From Halobellus rarus (GTDB lineage: Archaea; Halobacteriota; Halobacteria; Halobacteriales; Haloferacaceae), in NCBI RefSeq assembly GCF_024494595.1, contig NZ_JANHDI010000006.1, positions 62,001 to 126,000 on the forward strand: DNA of 64,000 bases, read 5' to 3'. How positions within the stretch are numbered: the stretch's first letter is position 1; each line of letters begins with the position of its first letter. The notes beneath the pieces are model-generated. The model was not told where the DNA came from. It ran no database searches and worked only from the letters and a program-made list of their open reading frames with translations. A program made the translations under genes and the position numbers. Below are positions 18,469 to 27,684 of the stretch, in pieces.

Positions 18469-19395
18469 ATGAGTGAGACACCATCAGACGTCGACGCGTT
18501 CTCGACGAGTGCCGATGCGGACGCCGATATGCAGGAGTTGGCCGCCCGCGTCGACGCGCGGGCAGACGACCTGATCGCACTGTTAGACCTGCTCACTGTG
18601 GTGCGGGGACTGAGCGAGGAGTTGGTACCGGAAGTGCGCACGGCCGTGGCAGAAAATCGCGAGCCGCTGGCCGATCTACGGACCTCCCTGGAGAACGGAG
18701 AGACGAGGCGGCTCATCGAACACGTCGGCGACAACGCCGATCCGCTGGCCGATCTGCTCGATCTAGTTGTCGTCGCGCAGGGACTCGCTGCGGAACTCGT
18801 CCCCGAGTTGCGAACCGTCGCCGCCGAGAACCGCGGGGAGATCGCACAACTTCGTATGGCGTTCGAGCACGAGCAGACGCTGGTGCTGTTGCGCCAGATC
18901 GGCGACAACACTGACACGTTCCTCGATCTGTTGTCGACGCTCGAAGTAGCCAGCGACGCGCTCGCGGACGCCGCCCCCGAAGACGAGGCAGCGGCCGCGG
19001 CCGCACGCAGAGACGTACGCCGACTTGCTGCGGCCTTCGACCGCGCGGAATCCGTCGACGCACTCGTCGCGCTGGGTGAGAATATGGAGACCGTCCGCGG
19101 GCTACTCGCGCTAGTGGAGGGGTTCGGCGACGCTGCCGACCGTAGCACCGAGGAATATTACCGGCTCGGCGAACGGCTGGGACGGGCTGCGGACGTGGCC
19201 GAGCACGCGAGCGATCCGCAGGTCATCGAGACGCTCGATGCCGGCGTTGGGGCCTTTACGGACGAGACGACCGACCGGCGGGTCGGCCTCTTCGGCCTCT
19301 TTTCGGCCCTCCGTAACGACGACGTTCAGCGGCTCCTCGGAACGGTCGTCGAGGCAGCCGAGCGCGCCGGGCGCACCCGGGGCCCCGACCGGTGA
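18469..19395 (+). CDS. DUF1641 domain protein, SQR partner
   Basis: 308 residues, acidic and nearly all helical, with three related repeats (LLDLLTVVRGLSEELVPE, LLDLVVVAQGLAAELVPE, FLDLLSTLEVASDALAD), as in DUF1641 proteins. The C-terminal part (FGLFSALRNDDVQRLLGTVV) is the family's usual end. DUF1641 genes commonly follow sulfide:quinone oxidoreductase or formate dehydrogenase genes and are thought to help the enzyme or its membrane docking. It starts 3 bases after the SQR stop, so one operon is very likely. Confidence 0.88.
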   Translation: MSETPSDVDAFSTSADADADMQELAARVDARADDLIALLDLLTVVRGLSEELVPEVRTAVAENREPLADLRTSLENGETRRLIEHVGDNADPLADLLDLVVVAQGLAAELVPELRTVAAENRGEIAQLRMAFEHEQTLVLLRQIGDNTDTFLDLLSTLEVASDALADAAPEDEAAAAAARRDVRRLAAAFDRAESVDALVALGENMETVRGLLALVEGFGDAADRSTEEYYRLGERLGRAADVAEHASDPQVIETLDAGVGAFTDETTDRRVGLFGLFSALRNDDVQRLLGTVVEAAERAGRTRGPDR

Positions 19396-19571
19396 CCTGA
19401 CCGTGATGCGACCGGTAGTGTCCGCCCGTCTCTCATCCGGTCCATCGACTGTCCGTGTCGCGCGGTTTGTTCGCTTCTAGCGGTCCGTCACGATGAAAGA
19501 CCGCTCACACCGCGTGGTGACGAGGACGGAAACGGTGGGGCCCAGGCGAGGACTTCCGCGCCACCAGAGCG

Positions 19572-20334
19572 TCAACATTCAGACAGCGACGCCAGCATAG
19601 AACGGAGTTCAGATTCGATCGCAGCGTACTCGCTCGAGTCCCATTCAAACCGCTCTTCGACACCGGCGTCGGTGAACCGAAGAGAGGCACGAACACTGCG
19701 GTCGGGGCTGTGCTGGAGGAGGGCCAACGCGTACGCGAGCATCTGCAGCCGATAGTGGTCGGCCAGATCGGCAGTCGACGTCGATGACAGATCGTTCGTC
19801 TGGTAGTCAACGATGTGGTAGGCGTCCGGAGCGACGAGCAGTCGGTCGATATCACCGACGATTCGCGACTTCCCCAGCCGGGCGACGACGGAGAACTCGT
19901 CGTGGGTCGCCTGGAGTTGGACGCCGGCCTCAACCTGATCCACAAACCCCACCGCATCGGCTGCGTGTTCCACGGCATCGCGGAGATCCGTCTCAGTCGG
20001 CCCCTCATCGGCCATCCGACTCAGACGACGAACGAGTGTCGACCACTCGTCTCTCGGCGGCCGGAGTTCGGCGAGTCGGTGCACTACCGTCCCGAACGTC
20101 GTCGGGCTCAGACCCGACCAGCCACCGCTTCGCGAGCGTCTGTGGTCGTCCTCAACGACGGCTGTAACCGCATTCACGAGAGTCGTCGCAGCGACCCGTT
20201 TCGCCGGCGAGAGAACCCGCTGTCTCGGCCGTGGTTCTATCGGGCGCGTACTCCGCGAGCCGGCGGTTCAACTGCCCGGTGAGTGGTTGGACCGGTCCCT
20301 GAAGGTCCTCGTACCACTCCCGAACGAACTTCAT
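19572..20334 (-). pseudogene. Truncated, frameshifted RecB/AddA-type nuclease remnant
   Basis: From 20334 one frame reads MKFVREWYEDLQGPVQPLTG through DRTTAETA; the sequence then continues, after a +1 shift near 20220, as RVLSPAKRVAATTLVNAV and on to 19572. The downstream part is a RecB-family PD-(D/E)xK nuclease domain with GDIDRLL and VDYQTN. The catalytic Lys of the usual VDYKT motif is Gln here. The large UvrD-type helicase portion expected upstream is absent. A 201-residue ORF starting at a GTG (20177) could still be translated. A frameshift plus missing helicase and altered active site favour a pseudogene. Confidence 0.65.
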
Positions 20335-20447
20335 CGTAATTGGTTACTCGAGGCACCTCCGGGCCGGTCCGACGATTTCACGCCTGACTGAACAGTGGCC
20401 CGTCCAGGGAACCGGCCATTTATGAGCCCTGCCGACGTATCTCCGTT

Positions 20448-20732
20448 GTGACTGAAGAATCAGGGCGTCGGAACCTACGGATGCCCCACGGTGACGAGCT
20501 GTTCGCTGTTGTAACGGAACACAACGGCGGCAACCACGTTCGCGTTCGGTGTGCAGACGGAAAGAATCGGATGGGCCGGATCCCCGGCCGAATGAAGTAC
20601 CGCACCTGGATCAACGAGGGCGACGTCGTCCTCGTCGAACCGTGGGACTGGCAGGACGAGAAGGCGAACATCGAGTGGCGCTACTCCGAGCAGGACGCCG
20701 AGCAACTGCGCGAAGAAGGCCACATCGAGTAG
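20448..20732 (+). CDS. eif1A: Translation initiation factor aIF-1A
   Basis: 94 residues from a GTG, an S1-like OB-fold protein: [30 protein letters not shown] and [20 protein letters not shown] are textbook aIF-1A/eIF-1A motifs. It binds the small ribosomal subunit A site and helps scanning and initiator tRNA placement. Full length for archaea (about 95 residues). Most haloarchaea have two copies. A TATA-like CATTTATGAG lies about 30 bases before the start, consistent with a leaderless or nearly leaderless transcript. Confidence 0.96.
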   Translation: MTEESGRRNLRMPHGDELFAVVTEHNGGNHVRVRCADGKNRMGRIPGRMKYRTWINEGDVVLVEPWDWQDEKANIEWRYSEQDAEQLREEGHIE

Positions 20733-20745
20733 TTCTCAGCCGCCG

Positions 20746-21114
20746 TTACGCCGACTGCCGATACAGGACGATCAGCACGGCGATCAAAAGCACCTGAACG
20801 ATTTTGTCCGCGATCCCCGGCGGACCGAAGTCGGGAGCGTTGGCGACGTACCAGAGGACGACCTGTCCGGCCGTGAACGGAATTCCGAGCAGATACATCA
20901 GCCGCCGACGATAGTCCACCAGTACGGCGGCGACCCCGCCGAAGAATCCCACAGTGGCCACGAGAAAGGCGATTCCGAGCGGACTCGGAGCGAAACTCAC
21001 GCCGAGCCACAGATGGATCACGCCGGTTATCGCTGCCAATACGACTCCGGCCCAGTGGAGACCGGTCAGCGTCTCCGTGCGGAGACTGATTCCGTCCGAG
21101 GTTTGTGTTGCCAT
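20746..21114 (-). CDS. Small haloarchaeal membrane protein
   Basis: 122 residues with four membrane helices (about 20-40, 46-66, 72-92, 98-118), a short hydrophilic N-terminus, and a HWAGVVLAAITGVIHLWLG start typical of a haloarchaeal family of four-helix proteins. Function unknown. It is convergent with aIF-1A, with a 13-base gap between stops, so the transcripts probably share a terminator zone. Confidence 0.75.
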   Translation of the reverse strand: MATQTSDGISLRTETLTGLHWAGVVLAAITGVIHLWLGVSFAPSPLGIAFLVATVGFFGGVAAVLVDYRRRLMYLLGIPFTAGQVVLWYVANAPDFGPPGIADKIVQVLLIAVLIVLYRQSA

Positions 21115-21140
21115 AGGTTGACAATCACCGCATATCGTCT

Positions 21141-22262
21141 TTAATGTAGGGCTCGGGTCACGGCCCGACGGAAGGCCCTGCGGAACCGCGCGCTACTGAA
21201 CCGCTCCGGCGACAGGTCAGGGGACTCGCCTTCGTCGATCGCCGCGGCCAGCAGGTCGACCGCGCCGTCGACCGACTCGAACAGTCGATCGTCGCGCCCG
21301 TCGAGAATCTCACGCTGTCCGCCGCCGTCCGGAGCGAACGCGAGCATCCCCGCGGCGACGTACTCCGCGACGGACATCCCGAAGTGCTCCTCTCGCTTCA
21401 GGTTCAGCCCGTACCTGTGTGTCCGGAGCAGCGCCTCGATCCGCGACCGCGGGACGTCGCGTTCGACGGTGACGTACGGCCGCTCTGCGGCGGCCGCTTC
21501 GACGCGTTCGACGTACTGTCGGTACGCTCTCGGCGCCGCGCCGACGACGTGGAGGTGAACGTCGTGCCCCCGCTCGCGGACGCCGTCGGCCACCCGAATA
21601 GCGTCGAGCGTCCGTTTATCGGGCGCGATTCGTCCCACGACGACGATTCCGTCCTCTCTCTCGTCCCAGCGTTCTCCCCCGTCGATCGGATCGACCGGCG
21701 GGTGGAGCACGCCCGGAGACAGCCCGTAGATCTCCCCGACGACACCGGCCGTCCACGCCGAGTTCGCGAGCAACGTGACGGCGTCGCTGGCGAGCCCCGC
21801 GCGACTCGGTCCGGCGAGCCGACTCCAGAGACGATTCGACGGCCCCGACGATCCGTCCGCGAGCCGTCCCGTGTGAAACTGCGGGTAGTGGACGTACTGG
21901 ACCGACGGGATCGAGAACGCGAACTCGTTCGCGGTGCTCACCGCGAGGTCGAACGCGTCGGCGTCGCGCTCGAAGATGCGGTGGATCAGGACGCTCCGAA
22001 GCGGCAACTGCGGCCCGAGGACCGGCGCGACAGACGACAGCGCCCGCGCCGCGGTGACCGCTCCGGTCGGCATTCGGACGGTCAGCGCCTCGGCGTCGAG
22101 ATCGATATCGAACCGCTCGACGAGAACCCGGGGATCCGTCTCAGAGAGCGTGTACAGCGTGACGTCGTGCGCCCCCTGAAGCGCCGCACAGACGGTGAGG
22201 CAGACGATGTCCGCGCCGCCCTGGAAGTCCAGCGTGTTGTGGACGACGGCGACCCGTGCCAT
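21141..22262 (-). CDS. Glycosyltransferase family 4 protein
   Basis: 373 residues of GT-B fold. The N-terminus has HNTLDFQGGAD (acceptor domain, G-G-A). The C-terminal donor domain shows VVVGRIAPDKR (about 230) and the E-x7-E motif (EHFGMSVAEYVAAG, about 310), then GGGQREIL. This fits GT4/ALG11-like retaining transferases that move a sugar from a nucleotide or dolichyl donor. Acceptor unknown. It is divergent from a Gfo/Idh-aldo/keto reductase fusion gene and CDP-alcohol transferase, which might point to glycolipid work. Confidence 0.88.
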   Translation of the reverse strand: MARVAVVHNTLDFQGGADIVCLTVCAALQGAHDVTLYTLSETDPRVLVERFDIDLDAEALTVRMPTGAVTAARALSSVAPVLGPQLPLRSVLIHRIFERDADAFDLAVSTANEFAFSIPSVQYVHYPQFHTGRLADGSSGPSNRLWSRLAGPSRAGLASDAVTLLANSAWTAGVVGEIYGLSPGVLHPPVDPIDGGERWDEREDGIVVVGRIAPDKRTLDAIRVADGVRERGHDVHLHVVGAAPRAYRQYVERVEAAAAERPYVTVERDVPRSRIEALLRTHRYGLNLKREEHFGMSVAEYVAAGMLAFAPDGGGQREILDGRDDRLFESVDGAVDLLAAAIDEGESPDLSPERFSSARFRRAFRRAVTRALH

Positions 22263-22398
22263 ACCGATGATTGGGCGCGCCCCGTGTTTACTCCGTCGGC
22301 CTCGCGGGCGACTCTCCGTCGGTGACCCGCACTACCCTCGGCTCCGAGGATCCCGTCCTGCCAGCGCGCTTTTGATCCCCGCGGGCGAATTACCGCCG

Positions 22399-24417
22399 AT
22401 GAAGTGTGCGTTCGTCGGCGCGGGCGCGGTCGCCGAGAAGTACGCCTCGGGGCTCGGAGATTCGCCCCTCGACCTGGCGGCCGTCTGCGACCTCGACGCC
22501 GACCGCGCCGAGCGCCTGGCGGCGGACCACGGCGCGACGCCGTACGCGGACCTCGACGACCTGCTCGCCGCCGAGTCCGCGCCGCTGGTCGTGAACCTCA
22601 CGAGCCACGCCGCCCACGCCGACGTCACGGGGACGTGTCTCAGAGCGGACCGCCACGTCTTCGGCGAGAAGCCGCTCGCACTCGACGCCGATCGCGCGCT
22701 GGACCTCGTCAGGACCGCCGACCGCCGCGGGCTCGCGCTCGGCTGTGCGCCGATCAACCACCGCTGTGACGCGCAGCGACACGCCCGGTCGTTCCTCGGC
22801 GACGGACGATTCGGCCCGATCCGACTGGGGTACGCCCACGCCCACGTCGGTCGGGTGACCGAGTGGCACGACGACCCCGACTCGTTCCTCGAAGTCGGGC
22901 CGCTGTACGACGGCGCGGTGTACCCGCTGTCGCTTCTGGTCTCCTGGTTCGGACCGGTCGAAGCGGTTCGGAGCGCCGACGCGCTCGACGTCTGGCCCGA
23001 CCGTGAGAATCGAAGGCCCGAGCGGCCGACGCATACCGAAGCGACGATCCGGTTCGCGTCGGGGCCGATCGTCCGCCTCACCGCGAGCCTCTACGCGCCC
23101 CACCGGTCGCGGGAGTTCAACAGCCTCGAACTCCACGGCGACGACGGCTCGCTGTACCTGTCCGACAGCGGTGCGCTCGCGGCCGAGCGCGACACGGTCT
23201 CCGTCGCCGGCGCGGGGCGGCCGTACGTCGCGGCCCCGCACCCGCAGCCGCGCCGGGAGCGCCGGTACCTCGCCGGCCCGGAGCGGCTCGCGGCGGCGGT
23301 TCGGGACGGCCGCGCTCCGACCCGCGGCGCCCGCCGCGCCGCGCACGTCGTCGCCGTCTGCAACGCCATCGAGCGCGCCGCGTCGGCGGGTTCACGCGTC
23401 CACCTCTCCGAGGCGGCCTCGGGGGGGCTCGATCCCGACGACGTCCGGCCGCCGGCGATTCGCCCCCCGCCCGGGGACGCGACCACTCGACGGGAACCGG
23501 ACACCGGGGCAGACTCGGTATCTCCTCCCGTCCGGGACGCCGCGATACGCCTGCCGCCGGTCGGGTTCGGCTGCTCGCGGTACCGCGACGGCGAGTACGT
23601 CGATCGGATCGACTCCGTCGCGACGGCGCTGGACGCCGGCTACCGGCTGTTCGACTCGGCCGAACTGTACGGCAACGAGACGCGGATCGGCGAGCTGCTC
23701 GACTCGCCGGGGTCGCCCGACAGGGAGGGGCTCTTTTTGATCGGGAAGGTCTGGAACACCAACCACGGGCACGTCGCGGAGGCGTGTCGCGGCAGCCTGG
23801 CGGAACTCGGGATCGACGCCTTCGATTCGTATCTGCTTCACTGGCCCGAGGCGTGGTCGTACCAGGGGCCGCTCTCGGACCTGGCGTCCAAGCCCGTGGA
23901 AGCCCAGGAGGCGCTGACGTTTCCCACCGACTCGAACGGAGACCCCGAGACCGTCGATCACCGACTCGAAGAGACGTGGCAGCGGCTCGAACGGCTCCAC
24001 GAGCGGGGGCTCACGCGGACGCTCGGCGTCTGCAACGTCTCGATTCAGCAACTCGAACGGATCGTCGACGTCGCGAGCGTACCCCCCGCGATCGTCCAGA
24101 TCGAGTCGCACCCGTACCGGCCCCGGTCGGAACTGGTCGAGTGGTGTCACGCGCGCGGGGTCCGGGTCGTCGCGCACTCGCCGCTGTCGGCGCCGGGGCT
24201 CCTCGACGAGCCAGTCCTCCGCGACGTCGCGGACGCGCACGGCGTCGCGCCGGCCGTCGTCGCCCTGGCGTTCCACGTCGACCGCGGCGTCGTCCCCATC
24301 CCCGCCAGCAACGACTCAGGCCACATCGTATCGAACCTCGCGGCCGCGCGCGTCCGGCTGACCGCCGACGACCGCGAGGGGCTCGCAACGCTCGAAGATC
24401 CGGGGTTCGAACGGTGA
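22399..24417 (+). CDS. Gfo/Idh/MocA oxidoreductase fused to aldo/keto reductase
   Basis: 672 residues from ATG 22399; the ORF extends upstream to 22195 only over the divergent promoter. Domain 1 (1 to about 350) is a Gfo/Idh/MocA dehydrogenase: Rossmann FVGAGAVAEKY at the N-terminus and EKPLALD (90-96). Domain 2 (about 383-672) is an aldo/keto reductase with the full catalytic tetrad D419, Y424, K450 and H481 (FDSAELYGN, IGKVW, LLHWPE). A Pro/Arg/Asp-rich linker joins them without a stop. The two NAD(P)-dependent enzymes could act in sequence on a sugar or polyol. The last four bases overlap the next gene. Confidence 0.87.
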   Translation: MKCAFVGAGAVAEKYASGLGDSPLDLAAVCDLDADRAERLAADHGATPYADLDDLLAAESAPLVVNLTSHAAHADVTGTCLRADRHVFGEKPLALDADRALDLVRTADRRGLALGCAPINHRCDAQRHARSFLGDGRFGPIRLGYAHAHVGRVTEWHDDPDSFLEVGPLYDGAVYPLSLLVSWFGPVEAVRSADALDVWPDRENRRPERPTHTEATIRFASGPIVRLTASLYAPHRSREFNSLELHGDDGSLYLSDSGALAAERDTVSVAGAGRPYVAAPHPQPRRERRYLAGPERLAAAVRDGRAPTRGARRAAHVVAVCNAIERAASAGSRVHLSEAASGGLDPDDVRPPAIRPPPGDATTRREPDTGADSVSPPVRDAAIRLPPVGFGCSRYRDGEYVDRIDSVATALDAGYRLFDSAELYGNETRIGELLDSPGSPDREGLFLIGKVWNTNHGHVAEACRGSLAELGIDAFDSYLLHWPEAWSYQGPLSDLASKPVEAQEALTFPTDSNGDPETVDHRLEETWQRLERLHERGLTRTLGVCNVSIQQLERIVDVASVPPAIVQIESHPYRPRSELVEWCHARGVRVVAHSPLSAPGLLDEPVLRDVADAHGVAPAVVALAFHVDRGVVPIPASNDSGHIVSNLAAARVRLTADDREGLATLEDPGFER

Positions 24418-25265
24418 CGACGGTCCGCAACGTCCCGTCGGCGCTCCGGCGCGAGTGGGTCGCCGTGGCGACGGCCGTCTCGGCTCTCCTGCTCGGCGGC
24501 GCGGCGCTGCTCTCCGTGGCGGTCGCCGGCGCTGGCCCCATCCTCGGACCCGGCGCGTCCGGGATGACGAGCGTGGGAGTCCGGTGGCTGCTGCCCGCCG
24601 CGACTGTTGCGGCCTTCGAGTTGTGGTTCTGCCTCTGGTACCTCGGCGCGAACCGGCCGGAGAGCGACGACGACGGGAGCGAGACCGACAGCCTTGACGC
24701 GCGAGCGACGGTCTACGAATCGCTCGGCGCGCCGAACCTCGTGACGCTGGCCCGCGGGGCGCTCTTCGCCGCGTTGGCGGGGTTCGGCGCGCTCGCGCCG
24801 CGTCCCGGAATCGCGTGGTTGCCCGCGCTCCTCTACGGAACGGGGTGTGCGCTGGACGCCGTCGACGGGTTTCTGGCGCGACGGGGAGATCGCCGCACCC
24901 TTCTCGGGGCCAAACTGGACCTCGCGTTCGATACGACCGGGTTCCTCGTCGCGCCCGTCGTGGCGGTGCTCTGGGGACAGCTCCCCGTCTGGTACCTGTC
25001 GCTGTCGGCCGCGCGCTACCTGTTCAAACTCGGCCGCGGACTGCGTCGCCGCCGCGGGAAACCCGTCTACGACCTGCCGGACAGCGTCGTCCGCCGCCCC
25101 CTCGCGGGCGTCCAGATGGCGTTCATCACGGTTGCACTCTCACCGCTGCTCTCGCCGGCGACGGCCCGCCCGCTCGCCGTGATCGTGCTCGCCCCGTCGC
25201 TCGCCGTCTTCCTCCGGGATTACCTCGTCGTCGCGGGCTGGTACGGTGAGTCAGACCTCGCGTGA
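24414..25265 (+). CDS. CDP-alcohol phosphatidyltransferase family protein
   Basis: 283 residues from the GTG at 24414, overlapping the previous stop (GTGA). The signature D-x2-D-G-x2-A-R-x8-G-x3-D-x3-D is complete: D148, D151, G152, A155, R156, G165, D169, D173. About six membrane helices surround it, plus two extra N-terminal helices. Such enzymes join a CDP-activated lipid (CDP-archaeol in archaea) to a hydroxylated head group. The tight coupling with the dehydrogenase/reductase fusion suggests that protein makes the head-group alcohol. Product unknown. Confidence 0.88.
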   Translation: MTTVRNVPSALRREWVAVATAVSALLLGGAALLSVAVAGAGPILGPGASGMTSVGVRWLLPAATVAAFELWFCLWYLGANRPESDDDGSETDSLDARATVYESLGAPNLVTLARGALFAALAGFGALAPRPGIAWLPALLYGTGCALDAVDGFLARRGDRRTLLGAKLDLAFDTTGFLVAPVVAVLWGQLPVWYLSLSAARYLFKLGRGLRRRRGKPVYDLPDSVVRRPLAGVQMAFITVALSPLLSPATARPLAVIVLAPSLAVFLRDYLVVAGWYGESDLA

Positions 25266-25305
25266 GTCCCGCAACGACAGGCGGTCAGTCCCCTGGCCCG
25301 CTCTC

Positions 25306-26214
25306 TCATCCGACCGCTCGAATGAGCACGAACAGCGTTCCGACCGACGCGAGCGTGGTGAGGAACACGTTGAGCGAGGCGAACTCCTCGTCGCCGCCGA
25401 GTTCGTTCGCGAACACGTACGTCGACACCGCCGTCGGCGTCCCGAGCATCACGATGGCGGCCGTGAAGGTCGCGGCGTCGACCGAGAGTACGGAGAACGC
25501 CGCCCACGCGAGCGCCGGCATGATCGCGATCTTCGTCGCGACCACCGCGCCGCTCGCGCCGACGTCGACGTTCGGGAGATCGATCTGGAGTGACGCGCCG
25601 ACGCACAGCAGCGCGATCGGCAGTGCAAGCGCTCCGAGGACGTCGAGACCGGCGGTGAGCGGCCCGGGAACCGAGAGTCCCAGTGATCCGACGGCCAGTC
25701 CGGCGACGAGCGTCGCGAGGACGGGATTGCGGACGAGCCTGCCCAACTCCTCGGCGATGGGGGCGTCCGCCTCGTTGATCGTCGTGAGCACGACGATCGT
25801 GAGCGGGATCTGCGCCAGCGACACCACGCCGAGGACGACGCTCGCGATGGCCGTCACGCGGGCGTCGAACGTGGCCGCGACGAGCGGGAGTCCGAGGTAA
25901 CCGAGGTTCGAGTGGTACGACTGGACGATGGCGACGCTCTGTCGGCCACTCCGCCCCCGACTCCGGTGGAGGAGCCACGCGACGCCCGCGGTCGCGAAGA
26001 CCACCGACAGCAGCCCGACGAACAGGTCGGCGGTGAGCAGTTCGCCGATCGCCCGATCGTACGTCGAGACGAAGACGAGCGCGGGCAGAGCGACGTAGTA
26101 GGCGAGGGCGTTGAGCCGCTGGGTTCTGGCCGCATCGAGGACGCCCGAGAACCGAAGTCCGGTCCCCACCAAGAGGAGCGCGAGCAGTCCGAGCAACCGG
26201 GCGAGGACCTCCAT
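25306..26214 (-). CDS. AEC family transporter
   Basis: 302 residues with about ten membrane helices in two halves, of the auxin-efflux-carrier (AEC/membrane transport protein) family: NALAYYVALPALVF in the first half, QSYHSNLGYLGLPL in the middle and LGTPTAVSTYVFANELGG near the end. Bacterial members move malonate, malate or other carboxylates. Substrate unknown. It stops 40 bases after the convergent CDP-alcohol transferase. Confidence 0.9.
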   Translation of the reverse strand: MEVLARLLGLLALLLVGTGLRFSGVLDAARTQRLNALAYYVALPALVFVSTYDRAIGELLTADLFVGLLSVVFATAGVAWLLHRSRGRSGRQSVAIVQSYHSNLGYLGLPLVAATFDARVTAIASVVLGVVSLAQIPLTIVVLTTINEADAPIAEELGRLVRNPVLATLVAGLAVGSLGLSVPGPLTAGLDVLGALALPIALLCVGASLQIDLPNVDVGASGAVVATKIAIMPALAWAAFSVLSVDAATFTAAIVMLGTPTAVSTYVFANELGGDEEFASLNVFLTTLASVGTLFVLIRAVG

Positions 26215-26322
26215 AGGTCTCCCGAGTCGACACGACGACTTACGCTGTTCGACTCGCCGCTCTCTTCTCCGCGGCTCCCGTTCCGTGTGATGATTTATTT
26301 ACGGCGGTTCCGAAGACCGCCT

Positions 26323-26799
26323 GTGTCCGAACGAGCCCACGACCTGATCGACAGCCACGAGGTCGACGCGGAACTGATCGAGGCGCTGCTGTGGCGGTAC
26401 GGGGCGGACGTCGATACTCCGGACCCGGAGTCGCTCGATAGTGCCGGAGATCGGGTGTACGAGTTTATGACCGAACACGGGTCGTCGGTTCGACCCGCTG
26501 CTGACCACTTCTACCAGTTCGAGGATCACCCGGAGTACGGGTCCCGACCGGCCGCGCCGGCGACGGAGCCGGACTTCGAGATCGTCCTCGACGAACTCGT
26601 CCGGGCGGGACTGATCGCCCGAACCGGCGAGGACCGGCCTCGCTACTCGGCGTCGTTTTACGATCTCCTCGTCGAACTCGGCCCGACGTTCACCGCAGGG
26701 GAAATCGACACGCTCTGTGAGCGCACCGGAATGGACAAGCGGGCGGTTTACCACCGCGTTCTCGGTTCGCTCAAACTGGACCTCGACCTCGGACGATGA
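26323..26799 (+). CDS. Haloarchaeal conserved protein of unknown function
   Basis: 158 residues if started at the GTG 26323; an in-frame ATG at 26290 adds eleven basic residues that overlap a TATA-like TGATTTATTTAC. The protein is acidic and mostly helical, with a C-terminal part (TFTAGEIDTLCERTGMDKRA) that resembles a helix-turn-helix. I do not recognise the family with certainty. It overlaps the following HEAT-repeat gene by four bases (ATGA), so the two are translated together. Confidence 0.65.
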   Translation: MSERAHDLIDSHEVDAELIEALLWRYGADVDTPDPESLDSAGDRVYEFMTEHGSSVRPAADHFYQFEDHPEYGSRPAAPATEPDFEIVLDELVRAGLIARTGEDRPRYSASFYDLLVELGPTFTAGEIDTLCERTGMDKRAVYHRVLGSLKLDLDLGR

Positions 26800-27515
26800 C
26801 GGGTGAGGAGTCGCCGCAGTCGGCCGATTCGATCTCGCTCTCCGCCGATCCGGACGACCGGCGAGCGCTCGCGGAGCGACTGCTCGATCGGGCCGAGGAC
26901 GACCCCGAATCGATCACGCACGAGGAGCTGGCGACCATCGCCTCGCTCCTCCCAGTTGACGACGCGGACGGTCGCGTCGCCGCCGCGGAGGCGCTCCAGC
27001 ACCTCCACGACCGACCGGAGCTGTTCGCGCCGTTCGTCGAAGCGATCCTCGCCGCCGTCGAGCCGTATCCCGAGGGAGTCGACGGGATCCCGGCGCCGAT
27101 CGAGTGGATGGGCTCCGCCGAGATCAGAGCGCTCGTCTACGTCTCCGACTCGCTGGCGCGCGTCGCCCAGGAACGGCCGGAGCTGTTCGTTCCGCACGCG
27201 GACGACCTGCGTGATCGCCTCCGAAGCGAGGCGAACTACCCCCGATCGCTCCTGTTCGTCGTCGGCTACGCGGAGGCGACCGCGCCGGGAACGGTCCCGA
27301 GAGAGTGGCTGAAAGGCGAACTGTGTGAGCTGTTAGACCGCGGTCGCGGGAACGGCTATCCCTCGTGGGCCGCCGATACGCTCGGCGCGCTCGGCGATCC
27401 CGACGTCCTGCCGGCACTTCGCGAGTCTCATCCCGGCGAAGACGGCGACGACCCGACTCGGGAGGCGTTCGACGACGCGATCGAGACGCTCGAAGCGGTC
27501 GACGGCGACGGGTGA
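26796..27515 (+). CDS. HEAT-repeat protein
   Basis: 239 residues, acidic and all-helical, built from HEAT-like repeats (LATIASLLPVDDADGRVAAA; AAEALQHLHDRPELFAPFVE; LVYVSDSLARVAQERPELFV; AADTLGALGDPDVLPALRE). Such proteins are scaffolds or interaction modules, several being partners of phycobilin-lyase-like or quality-control enzymes. The partner is presumably the protein encoded just upstream, given the ATGA overlap. Its stop sits at the first unit of a 26-bp tandem repeat. Confidence 0.75.
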   Translation: MTGEESPQSADSISLSADPDDRRALAERLLDRAEDDPESITHEELATIASLLPVDDADGRVAAAEALQHLHDRPELFAPFVEAILAAVEPYPEGVDGIPAPIEWMGSAEIRALVYVSDSLARVAQERPELFVPHADDLRDRLRSEANYPRSLLFVVGYAEATAPGTVPREWLKGELCELLDRGRGNGYPSWAADTLGALGDPDVLPALRESHPGEDGDDPTREAFDDAIETLEAVDGDG

Positions 27516-27617
27516 GCGTGGCGTTCAGTGTGGACGGGTGAGCGTGGAGATCGTTGCTGCGGGGCGAGCGTAGGGTTCAGTGTGGACGGGCGAGCGTGGC
27601 GTTCATTGTGGACACAC
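27514..27617. repeat. 26-bp tandem repeat, four units
   Basis: Units begin GAGCGTGG at 27514, 27540, 27566 and 27592, an exact 26-base period. Units 1, 3 and 4 share GTTCAGTGTGGAC or one-base variants; unit 2 is more diverged. A fifth, degenerate unit (GGGCGTGGCG) starts at 27618. The array begins within the last codon of the HEAT-repeat gene and lies 70-170 bases upstream of the iron alcohol dehydrogenase. Confidence 0.8.
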
Positions 27618-27684
27618 GGGCGTGGCGGCCGGTGGGACACAGGACCGGGGTAGACCTTTCTCCCGGCGCGTCGTGTCCCCGAGT

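Noticed and set aside
22195-22398. N-terminal extension of the Gfo/Idh-aldo/keto reductase fusion
   Set aside because: It lies over the start and promoter of the divergent glycosyltransferase, and the Rossmann motif begins properly at 22399.
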